A stretch of 13,647 nt of DNA from positions 1 through 13,647 of the forward strand of contig CAZKNG010000063.1 in the NCBI GenBank assembly GCA_964554125.1, written 5' to 3'. Each line of letters begins with the position of its first letter. Within the stretch, counting starts at the first letter, position 1. The position numbers and the translations under genes were made by a program. This DNA is from JAGHBT01 sp035311885 (GTDB taxonomy: Bacteria > Krumholzibacteriota > Krumholzibacteriia > Krumholzibacteriales > WJIX01). The notes below the pieces were generated by a model. It was not told the origin of the DNA and made no database searches. It saw nothing but the letters and a program-made list of their open reading frames with translations. Positions 7,385 to 13,647 of this stretch are shown here, piece by piece.

Positions 7385-9091
7385 TTACCTAAGGAGCAGC
7401 ATCTTGTTTGAATCGATATTCTTGCCGGCTTTGATCCTGTAAAAATAAAAACCCGACGATACGCTCCGACCGTTCTTATTGGCGCCGTTCCATGTCGCAG
7501 AGTGAGAACCTGCGTTGTATTCTCGGTTGGCCAGTGTTGAAATGAGTCTTCCCTCTACATCGTAGACGCGTAAAATGACAGGGCATTTTTCAGCCAAAGA
7601 AAAGCGTATTGTAGTGAGTGGGTTGAACGGATTTGGATAGTTTTGATATAATATGAAGGCGGGGCAATATGGATCCTCGGGTTCATCTGTGTCTTCCTGA
7701 CCGGTTGATGTTGGTCCGGCAGCTAACATGGCGAGGAAAATTTTATCACCACCACCGGTATCAATTGTGTCGGCCGGAGTAAATCGCACTGTTGAATGTA
7801 TAGAACCGGTAACATACAAATTGCCATTTCCATCATATCCAATTCCTTTTGCTTCGTCCCCATCTGAAGTTCCGCCAGCTTGATTATACCATAGATAATT
7901 TCCATTATTATCGTATCCCGCTACAAAAATATCTCCATCTCCATCACTATAGAAAACCTGGCCATCAACAATGAGAGAATCCGTAAAGAAGCCACAAATA
8001 TAAGCATTGCCAAGTTCGTCTAATGTTATTGATCTTGCGGTTCCCAATGTTGGATCAATTTGTTTGGCCCATTGATATGTACCGACTGAACTGTATTTGG
8101 CGAGAAATATATCAGCATTATAATTACTTGCGGTTAAACTGTCATCTTCAAAATAGGCTGTTTGAAAGAAATGTCCGGTTACAAAAACATTCCCGTTTTC
8201 ATCCGTATCAATTGAAGTCGGATAGTCATTTAAAATGCCACCGAAGTGATCCGCCCATGCAAACTGACCAACCTGATTAAACTTTGCAATATAAATCCTA
8301 TTATCTCCGCCCTGGTATTCAAGTGCATAAGTGCCATCGAAATTAATTCTATTACTATATTCGCCTGTTACATAAACGTTATTCAGATTATCAACGCAGA
8401 GCGCAGTACTATGCGGACTAAATGGTCCGGCAAATTTTTTCACCCAGATAAAATTCCCATCCGTATCGTATTTGGCAAAAAATACCTCCTGTCCGCTCCA
8501 ATCCGAATGCAATGAGTCATTGCCAAAATAAGCATCATATTCAAAGGTACCTGTCAAATATAGATTGCCATCGCTGTCCAATGCAACTGCGTTGCCGTGA
8601 TCGTTATATGTTCCGCCTCCGTTTTTTGCCCACAGGATATTACCATCACTGCTGTATTTGGCGACAAACATATCCGATGCACCGTTTGAATGTAATGTAT
8701 CCGTATCAAAATAGGCATTACCTGAAAAAGAACCTGTTATATAAACAGATCCTGTCGAGTCCACGGCAAGGCTTCTTCCTTGATCATCCGCTGTACTTCC
8801 TGCGTGTTTTGCCCACTCAATACCTCCGTTTTTATTATACTTGGCAACAAAAATATCTTCACTGCCATAGCTGCTCATATTCACCGTACCAAATGTGGCG
8901 TTAAGCGTAAAATAACCGGTGATGAAACTGTTTCCCAGAGTGTCACAAGCGATAGCATTACTCAATTCCCGGGTACTGCCACCTGCCTGAACAACCCACT
9001 GCCATTGCGGATTCTGTGCCTGTGCGTTGTTTAACAATATTACGTTGCACACGAAGAAAGATATGATAAAGTAATTGATTAAGTATTTCAT
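7385..9091 (-). CDS. Exported SBBP-type beta-propeller protein with C-terminal NYPNPFNP (FlgD-Ig / T9SS-like) domain
   Basis: The protein has 568 residues from ATG 9091, chosen because AAAGGAG lies 6 nt upstream and the start opens directly into a signal peptide. In-frame codons upstream to 9217 lack such features. The signal peptide is hydrophobic (about 4-20) with a likely cut after AQA at 25. Seven repeats follow, each with a core like DSDGNLYLTG, at residues 50, 111, 172, 234, 297, 358 and 420. The 61-63 residue spacing is very regular; between cores are AKY, G-x-x-W and acidic loop sequences. This matches SBBP repeats and suggests a seven-bladed propeller. After an acidic linker (464-473), the C-terminus (about 482-568) has QNYPNPFNPLTTIRFSL and ends SGFYFYRIKAG to MLLLR. 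That resembles FlgD-Ig / type A sorting domains used for type IX secretion or surface attachment. It is probably extracellular or surface-bound; the ligand is unknown. It stands alone, opposite to its neighbours, between HNH remnants. Confidence 0.88.
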   Translation of the reverse strand: MKYLINYFIISFFVCNVILLNNAQAQNPQWQWVVQAGGSTRELSNAIACDTLGNSFITGYFTLNATFGTVNMSSYGSEDIFVAKYNKNGGIEWAKHAGSTADDQGRSLAVDSTGSVYITGSFSGNAYFDTDTLHSNGASDMFVAKYSSDGNILWAKNGGGTYNDHGNAVALDSDGNLYLTGTFEYDAYFGNDSLHSDWSGQEVFFAKYDTDGNFIWVKKFAGPFSPHSTALCVDNLNNVYVTGEYSNRINFDGTYALEYQGGDNRIYIAKFNQVGQFAWADHFGGILNDYPTSIDTDENGNVFVTGHFFQTAYFEDDSLTASNYNADIFLAKYSSVGTYQWAKQIDPTLGTARSITLDELGNAYICGFFTDSLIVDGQVFYSDGDGDIFVAGYDNNGNYLWYNQAGGTSDGDEAKGIGYDGNGNLYVTGSIHSTVRFTPADTIDTGGGDKIFLAMLAAGPTSTGQEDTDEPEDPYCPAFILYQNYPNPFNPLTTIRFSLAEKCPVILRVYDVEGRLISTLANREYNAGSHSATWNGANKNGRSVSSGFYFYRIKAGKNIDSNKMLLLR

Positions 9092-9357
9092 GAAATCTCC
9101 TTTGTAATAATTTGAAAGAATCAAGTATAAATCACATATTACAAACAGATCTATAATGTAAATTGAGTTAGATTTTCTAAAGATATAGCAGAAAATCTTA
9201 CCTTTACTATTTCTCAATCATAATTTTTCAACAAATTACCACCGCGAAGAGTCCACGCCCTCATTGTATATTCGGTTTTCACATTACCCGATATTTGAAT
9301 ATCCTGTCAACATATGATTTTTTGATTTTTTTCAATATCTCATTTTAGCCAATGTAC
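9092..9357. other. AT-rich spacer upstream of the propeller gene
   Basis: No gene is seen here. The stretch must hold the promoter of the propeller gene on the - strand, but I could not find a convincing -35/-10 pair. A small perfect hairpin, GATATT-TG-AATATC, lies at 9290-9303; its meaning is unknown. Confidence 0.4.
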
Positions 9358-9829
9358 TTAAACAACAACTATATTAAATAAGATCTCGAGACTAACTCCT
9401 GACGGGTATTTTCTTGAAAGTTCGGATCTTATTTTTTCAACTTTCTTTAGGAATTCAGGGTCCACCATAAATTCCAGTTTGAATTTCTGTTTTACCTCTG
9501 CATTTTCAGCCCTCTTGCCAGTCTCTGCCGTTCCGGCAGGATCAGTCCCGACGTCGGGAGTGATTTCTCCCTCCTTCTCACCGGAATCTGTCTCAACGTT
9601 GAGACTTTTTCTGTAATTATTAACACCGGGATCACTACCGGCGCCGGTGGTAAATATCTTACCACTTTCTCTCTTTCCCATCTCCGGACTTTTCCCCTCT
9701 GAACTATCTGTTCCAAGGAATATCGGCTTGATTGCATCGAAATGATTTTCCTTCGGGGAGTGCCTTGCCACAATTCCTTCTACACTTCTTGTGGATATAT
9801 TTTCAATTGATTTCAAACAATTAGTGCAG
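9358..9829 (-). pseudogene. Truncated middle part of an HNH endonuclease
   Basis: An open - strand frame of about 156 codons runs from 9829 to the TAA at 9358-9360, with a TGA only a few codons further upstream. It could be read from TTG 9816, but no good ribosome site is seen. Two segments resemble the middle of a large HNH endonuclease family. The first, RSVEGIVARHSPKENHFDAI near the start, corresponds to the family's 'REVEEIVAxxxPRxDxxDxIRPL' region. The second, near the end (FKLEFMVDPEFLKKVEKIR, then SELSRKYPSGVSLEILF), corresponds to its 'YKVQFTASxELxxKLxxAxxLLRHxxPxGDLAxI' region. Between them is a low-complexity G/E/T-rich linker, usual for the family. The N-terminal helical part and the C-terminal HNH motif are both missing, and reading ends soon after the conserved segment. 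The matching missing part lies on the same strand at 6780-7115. The family patterns are recalled, not searched. Probably non-functional. Confidence 0.6.
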
Positions 9830-9901
9830 TTTAAAAAAGCTCAATTCAATTAAAGATCAGAGAACGAAAGATCGACAACATTCCAAAAATTCCTCGTGTT
9901 C

Positions 9902-9930
9902 TTGACTATAATTATTAAAAAGATTATACT
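9902..9930 (+). promoter_or_regulatory. Sigma70-type promoter of the riboflavin operon
   Basis: TTGACT (-35, 9902-9907) and TATACT (-10, 9925-9930) are separated by exactly 17 nt. They sit about 40 nt before the FMN riboswitch, putting the transcript start near 9937. Each box differs from consensus at one position. Placement directly ahead of the aptamer makes this the obvious promoter for the rib genes. Confidence 0.8.
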
Positions 9931-9966
9931 GTTGAAAAGAAACGGAGTTTTAATCTTTCTATTTTA

Positions 9967-10082
<116 letters not shown>

Positions 10083-10195
10083 TAGATGAGACAGCCAGCT
10101 TCAAATGCTGATAGATTCATATCAAACCTATCCCATATAAATAATAGATATGCCCTGAGTTTAGTTATGTTTCGCAGATGGGGAAGTTTAATTTG
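10083..10195 (+). promoter_or_regulatory. Candidate riboswitch expression platform and ribD start region
   Basis: The stretch CTATCCCAT (10128-10136) can pair in competing ways. Its CTATC pairs with GATAG at 10110-10114 in a local hairpin, and its CCCAT pairs with ATGGG at 10178-10182, covering the annotated ribD start. The pairings are short and unproven. There is no Shine-Dalgarno site ahead of ATG 10178, whereas GGGGAAG (10180-10186) is well spaced for an in-frame TTG at 10193. Confidence 0.35.
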
Positions 10196-11311
10196 AACTC
10201 AGATGAAATCTATTTAGTGAGAGCTATTGAGCTTGCAAGGAAAGGCCTTGGAGATACTTTCCCTAACCCCAATGTCGGCGCCGTTGTTGTTTCAGACGGC
10301 AGAATTGTCGGAGAAGGATATCACAGGAAGAAGGGGGAACCCCACGCTGAAGTTGAAGCTATCAATGAAGCCGGCTCCGAAGCGAGGGGCGGGACTATTT
10401 ATCTGAATCTCGAGCCATGCTGTCACTACGGAACGACCCCTCCCTGCACCGAACGAATAATACAGTCCGGTATTAAGCGTGTTGTTTTCAGTATATACGA
10501 CCCTGACCCCAGGGTTAGCGGAAAGGGAGCGCGAATCTTAAGGGAAAACGGGATAGAAGTGAAAACAGGCGTTAAATCGCGGGAGGCTCTGGAAATAAAT
10601 CTTCCTTTCATTCACAGGTGTGAAACGGGCAGCCCCCTGGTTATTCTAAAGTTAGCTTTGACCCTTGACGGTTGTTTGACCGCGGAGCCGGATGGATGGT
10701 TTACTTCGGAAGAATCAAGAAAGTATGTTCATTATTTGAGAGCTTTAACTGATGCTGTTGCTGTCGGGATTGGGACTGTAAAATCAGATAATCCGGTTCT
10801 GAACAGGCGGTTTTTTGAAAGGAAATTACCGCCGCCTGTAAGGTGCGTGTTTGATCCGCGGCTTGATTTTCCACCTGACAGCTCATGGTTCAATGACGGT
10901 GAAAGAGTTATGATCTATTATTCGGATGAGGCAGCTACGGCCAGGGCAAAGTCTCTTGAAAAGGCAGGGGCTGATGTTATTTTATTATCTTCGAATAACG
11001 GCAGGATAGATCTTGAAAGATGGGTTGAAGATCTTTCAGAAAGATCGATCCACTCCGTTCTTGTAGAGGGAGGAGCAAGAATAGCTGCCTCTTTTATAAA
11101 AAAACGGCTTGCTGACAGAATGTATATATTTTTTGCTTCACGAATTTCCGGAAAGAAGGGGCTTTCTTTCTTTATGGAAGAGGGGGAGCCGGATTGGATA
11201 AAAGAGGGAGGCTTGAGACCAAGCCGTGTCTCTCTGTCCGGAAGTGATATTGTCGGCGTATATGATAATCCGGTAGTTGAAGGATATTTCAAGAGATTGG
11301 CGGGCGATTGA
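10178..11311 (+). CDS. ribD: Bifunctional riboflavin biosynthesis deaminase/reductase RibD
   Basis: RibD carries out the second and third steps of riboflavin synthesis: deamination of the diaminopyrimidine product of GTP cyclohydrolase II, then NADPH-dependent reduction of its ribosyl side chain. The protein has 377 residues. The deaminase half (about 1-145) has PNPNVGAVVV, the zinc ligands H56 (in HAEVE, with proton-shuttling E58), C81 (in EPCCHYGTTPPC) and C90, at the same spacing as in E. coli RibD. The reductase half (about 150-375) starts PLVILKLALTLDG and has the conserved SDNPVLNRR segment and the VEGGARIAASF motif. Both halves look intact. The start is uncertain: ATG 10178 lacks a ribosome site, while TTG 10193 has GGGGAAG upstream and gives an N-terminus nearer the family's usual length. 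First gene after the FMN riboswitch, so presumably repressed by FMN. Confidence 0.96.
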   Translation: MGKFNLNSDEIYLVRAIELARKGLGDTFPNPNVGAVVVSDGRIVGEGYHRKKGEPHAEVEAINEAGSEARGGTIYLNLEPCCHYGTTPPCTERIIQSGIKRVVFSIYDPDPRVSGKGARILRENGIEVKTGVKSREALEINLPFIHRCETGSPLVILKLALTLDGCLTAEPDGWFTSEESRKYVHYLRALTDAVAVGIGTVKSDNPVLNRRFFERKLPPPVRCVFDPRLDFPPDSSWFNDGERVMIYYSDEAATARAKSLEKAGADVILLSSNNGRIDLERWVEDLSERSIHSVLVEGGARIAASFIKKRLADRMYIFFASRISGKKGLSFFMEEGEPDWIKEGGLRPSRVSLSGSDIVGVYDNPVVEGYFKRLAGD

Positions 11312-11312
11312 G

Positions 11313-11894
11313 TTGTTTACAGGTTTGATTCAGGAAGTAGGAAAGGTTGCCTTCCTGCGCAGGCATTCGCGGGGAGCGAATCTCTCGGTAAAAATGACCG
11401 GGGATGTTGACGCTGGAGAGAGTATCGCGGTAAATGGAGTATGTCAGACGGTAAGCCGGGTTTTCAAAGACGGTTTTGAATGTGATGTCCTGCCGGAAAC
11501 GTTAAGAGTTACCAACCTCGGGGAGTTGAGATCCGGCTCCGGTGTCAATCTTGAAAAAGCCCTTTTGCCGGGTGATAGAATGGGAGGTCATATTGTTAAT
11601 GGCCATGTGGACGGTGTTGGAGTCGTAAAAAAATTGTCGAAAAGACCTTATTCCCTGAGTATTGAATTAGAAAAAGAGATCTTCGATTATATTGTACCGA
11701 AGGCTTCAATAGCGGTAAATGGAATCAGTTTAACTATAGGTCCTGAGCTGGGCAGCGGGTGTTTCGATATTTATATTATTCCTCATACGTGGGAAAATAC
11801 GAATCTCAGATCTGTCCGCCCGGGAGACAGAGTGAATATTGAAATCGATATTCTTGCCAGGTATGTAAAAGAATTCACGGGCAAACTGAAATGA
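11313..11894 (+). CDS. ribE: Riboflavin synthase, alpha chain (RibE/RibC type)
   Basis: This enzyme catalyses the last step: dismutation of two 6,7-dimethyl-8-ribityllumazine molecules into riboflavin and the pyrimidine substrate of RibH. The product has 193 residues from TTG 11313, one base after the ribD stop (TGAgTTG), which suggests translational coupling. This start is chosen because it opens with FTGLIQEVG, the near-universal beginning of the family; a longer in-frame start at 11277 would overlap ribD and add 12 unconserved residues. The two tandem barrel domains show as duplicated motifs, SIAVNGVCQTV (37-47) and SIAVNGISLTI (132-142). MGGHIVNGHVDGVG lies at the domain boundary and IIPHTWENTN near the end. 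The length is slightly short but within the family range. The gene name varies by species (ribE, or ribC in E. coli). Confidence 0.95.
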   Translation: MFTGLIQEVGKVAFLRRHSRGANLSVKMTGDVDAGESIAVNGVCQTVSRVFKDGFECDVLPETLRVTNLGELRSGSGVNLEKALLPGDRMGGHIVNGHVDGVGVVKKLSKRPYSLSIELEKEIFDYIVPKASIAVNGISLTIGPELGSGCFDIYIIPHTWENTNLRSVRPGDRVNIEIDILARYVKEFTGKLK

Positions 11895-11927
11895 CGGAAT
11901 TAATATAAAGCAGAGAGGTGAAAGAAA

Positions 11928-13184
11928 GTGAAAAATTTTTGTACGGTTGAGGAAGCGATCGAAGAGATACGCCAGGGCAGGATGCTGATAGTAGTTGATG
12001 ATGAAAACAGGGAGAATGAAGGGGATATCGTGATGGCCGCGGAAAAAGTGGACGCGGATGACGTGAACTTTCTGGCACATCACGCGCGGGGGCTTATCTG
12101 TGTTTCACTGGAGAATGAATGGGCCGATAAATTGGGGCTTGATATGATGGTTAAGAATAACACCGCGAGGATGGGCACTTCTTTTACCGTCTCTGTTGAC
12201 GCGATACAGAACACTACAACCGGGATTTCAGCTTTTGATAGAGCTGTTACCATAAAGGCACTTGTTGCCCCGGATACAAAACCGGAGGACCTGGCCAGGC
12301 CCGGACATATATTTCCTCTGAAAGCTGTCAGGGGAGGGGTCCTTCGCCGGGCGGGACATACAGAGGCGTCAGTTGATTTTGCGAGACTCGCGGGGCTTCA
12401 TCCGGCGGGTGTTTTGTGTGAGGTTATGGCGCCGGACGGCACTATGGCAAGAAGACCGGAACTTATTGAGATGGCGACTAAATTTGATCTTAAGATAGCG
12501 ACAATAACCGATCTGATCGAATACAGGAGGCGAAAAGAAAAATTAGTAAGAAGGGGGGCGAGGGCTTCACTGCCGACTAGATACGGGGAATTTGAACTTT
12601 ACTCTTATGAAGGCAGTATTGACAAGTCTGTGAGTGTCGCGCTTGTTATGGGGTCTCCTGAGAAGGATGAGAGTCCGCTTGTAAGGGTTCATTCTCAATG
12701 TCTTACCGGCGATGTGTTCGGGTCACTCAGATGTGATTGTGGAAATCAGTTGAATAAAGCCCTGGAGATGATAGCTGAAGAAGGAAGCGGAGTATTTCTT
12801 TATATTCAGCAGGAGGGGCGGGGGATAGGATTGATGAACAAGGTTCGGGCTTACGAGCTTCAGGATAAAGGCAGAGATACAGTCGAAGCGAATATTGAAC
12901 TCGGATTCCCCGCCGATTTACGCGATTACGGAATAGGCGCCCAGATTCTTGCCGACCTTGGACTGCACAAAATACGGCTTATGACAAATAACCCGAAGAA
13001 GATTGTCGGGCTTAAAGCTTATGGGTTGGAAGTAGTCGAGAGAGTGCCGATCGAAATTCCTCCTAACAGGAGGAATATAAAATATCTTTCATGTAAGAGA
13101 GATAAGCTTGGACACATCCTGAAGGATCTCGATAAGACAGAAGAATGGAGAAATCTGAGTCAAACAGATGGAAAGGAGAGATAA
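11928..13184 (+). CDS. ribBA: Bifunctional DHBP synthase / GTP cyclohydrolase II (RibBA)
   Basis: This fusion supplies both entry points of the pathway. The N-terminal half makes 3,4-dihydroxy-2-butanone 4-phosphate from ribulose 5-phosphate; the C-terminal half opens GTP to the diaminopyrimidine precursor. The protein has 418 residues from GTG 11928, supported by GAGGTG about 7 nt upstream. The DHBP synthase half (1-205) has DDENRENEGDIVMAAE with metal ligand E31, and GHTEASVD with H144. The cyclohydrolase half (about 210-400) has the zinc cysteines C258, C269 and C271 in SQCLTGDVFGSLRCDCG, the QQEGRGIGL motif and the LMTNNPKKI segment. All key residues visible to me are kept, so both activities are expected. 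It lies 33 nt after ribE and directly abuts ribH. Such fusions are common in bacteria, though E. coli has separate enzymes. Confidence 0.96.
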   Translation: MKNFCTVEEAIEEIRQGRMLIVVDDENRENEGDIVMAAEKVDADDVNFLAHHARGLICVSLENEWADKLGLDMMVKNNTARMGTSFTVSVDAIQNTTTGISAFDRAVTIKALVAPDTKPEDLARPGHIFPLKAVRGGVLRRAGHTEASVDFARLAGLHPAGVLCEVMAPDGTMARRPELIEMATKFDLKIATITDLIEYRRRKEKLVRRGARASLPTRYGEFELYSYEGSIDKSVSVALVMGSPEKDESPLVRVHSQCLTGDVFGSLRCDCGNQLNKALEMIAEEGSGVFLYIQQEGRGIGLMNKVRAYELQDKGRDTVEANIELGFPADLRDYGIGAQILADLGLHKIRLMTNNPKKIVGLKAYGLEVVERVPIEIPPNRRNIKYLSCKRDKLGHILKDLDKTEEWRNLSQTDGKER

Positions 13185-13647
13185 ATGGTTATCGAAAAAG
13201 CCGGAAATCTCTTAGGCAAAGGAAAGAAATTCGCTATTGTAATTGGCCGTTTTAACGAGCTTGTTACAGGGAAACTGCTCGAAGGAGCTCTGGATTGTCT
13301 TGAAAGACACGGTGTGGATAAGGATAATATTACTGTCTACCGTGTTCCCGGATCTTTTGAGATTCCACAGGCGGCAAAGAAGCTGGTGTCAACGGATATT
13401 GACGGTATTATTTGCGCCGGAGCTTTAATCAGGGGAGATACACCTCATTTTGACCTGCTTGCAAGTCAGGTTGTCAAGGATGTTTCAAATATAGCCGTCA
13501 GTTCAGGTATGCCGGTATCGTTTGGGATTATAACAGCAGACACACAGGAGCAGGCACTGGAGAGAGCGGGCAGTAAGGTGGGGAATAAGGGATGGCAGGC
13601 AGCTATGTCGACACTCGAAATGTCTAATCTATTCGATGGTATTGGAT
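13185..13647 (+). CDS. ribH: 6,7-dimethyl-8-ribityllumazine synthase (3' end outside window)
   Basis: RibH condenses the pyrimidine and butanone phosphate products of RibD (after dephosphorylation) and RibBA to form lumazine, the substrate of RibE. ATG 13185 follows the ribBA stop directly (TAAATG), with AAAGGAGAG just upstream. The 154 visible codons nearly reach the usual length of about 155, so only the very end is missing. Motifs in order: IGRFNE (20-25), RVPGSFEIP (53-61), GALIRGDTPHFD (79-90) with the likely catalytic H88, PVSFGIITADTQEQALERAG, and GNKGWQAA. RibH often assembles as large icosahedral or pentameric shells; nothing in this sequence tells which. It completes the rib operon D-E-BA-H. 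Confidence 0.95.
   Translation, partial: MVIEKAGNLLGKGKKFAIVIGRFNELVTGKLLEGALDCLERHGVDKDNITVYRVPGSFEIPQAAKKLVSTDIDGIICAGALIRGDTPHFDLLASQVVKDVSNIAVSSGMPVSFGIITADTQEQALERAGSKVGNKGWQAAMSTLEMSNLFDGIG

Noticed and set aside
8023..9034. Several + strand open frames opposite the propeller gene
   Set aside because: Their translations are His/Leu/Cys/Tyr-rich and repetitive, reflecting the repeats on the other strand; no recognisable domain.
11277..11312. Longer ribE start at TTG 11277
   Set aside because: The added residues overlap ribD and are not conserved; the family begins at the FTGLI sequence right after TTG 11313.

Overview
The window is bacterial chromosomal DNA, mostly housekeeping genes on the + strand, broken in the middle by a roughly 3.2 kb accessory island on the - strand. 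No gene or RNA fixes the taxon. The pointers are a selenocysteine-synthesis gene (selA), a propeller protein ending in a C-terminal region with the NYPNPFNP motif (FlgD-Ig / type IX-secretion-like), and an FMN riboswitch. That C-terminal region is common in Ignavibacteria, Zixibacteria, Latescibacteria and neighbouring candidate phyla of the FCB group. An uncultured FCB-type bacterium is therefore a reasonable guess, but only a guess.

Region 1 (1-6701, + strand) looks like one operon: the 3' part of selA, a 512-residue membrane protein, smc and ftsY, with gaps of 5-29 nt. The 512-residue protein is the most unusual gene here. It joins a MinD/BY-kinase-like ATPase fold that has lost its P-loop lysine, a single membrane span between two long K/E-rich linkers, and a C-terminal peptidoglycan-binding SPOR domain. 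It lies directly upstream of smc (chromosome condensation) and ftsY (SRP receptor). This suggests, without proving, a division or segregation role linking cytoplasm to septal wall.

Region 2 (6702-9900) carries one intact gene on the - strand, an exported seven-repeat SBBP beta-propeller protein (7385-9091). It lies between two decayed pieces of what appears to be one HNH endonuclease gene, also on the - strand. The middle part of the nuclease is at 9358-9829, and a frameshifted C-terminal part is at about 6780-7115. The simplest reading is that about 2.2 kb carrying the propeller gene entered an already decaying or then-intact HNH gene.

Region 3 (9902-13647, + strand) is the riboflavin operon: a good sigma70-type promoter, an FMN riboswitch, ribD, ribE, ribBA, and ribH running off the window. 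Together these genes encode the enzymes converting GTP and ribulose 5-phosphate to riboflavin, except for the phosphatase step, which usually comes from elsewhere. The RNA leader senses FMN as feedback.

No tRNA, rRNA, CRISPR array or complete insertion sequence was seen.
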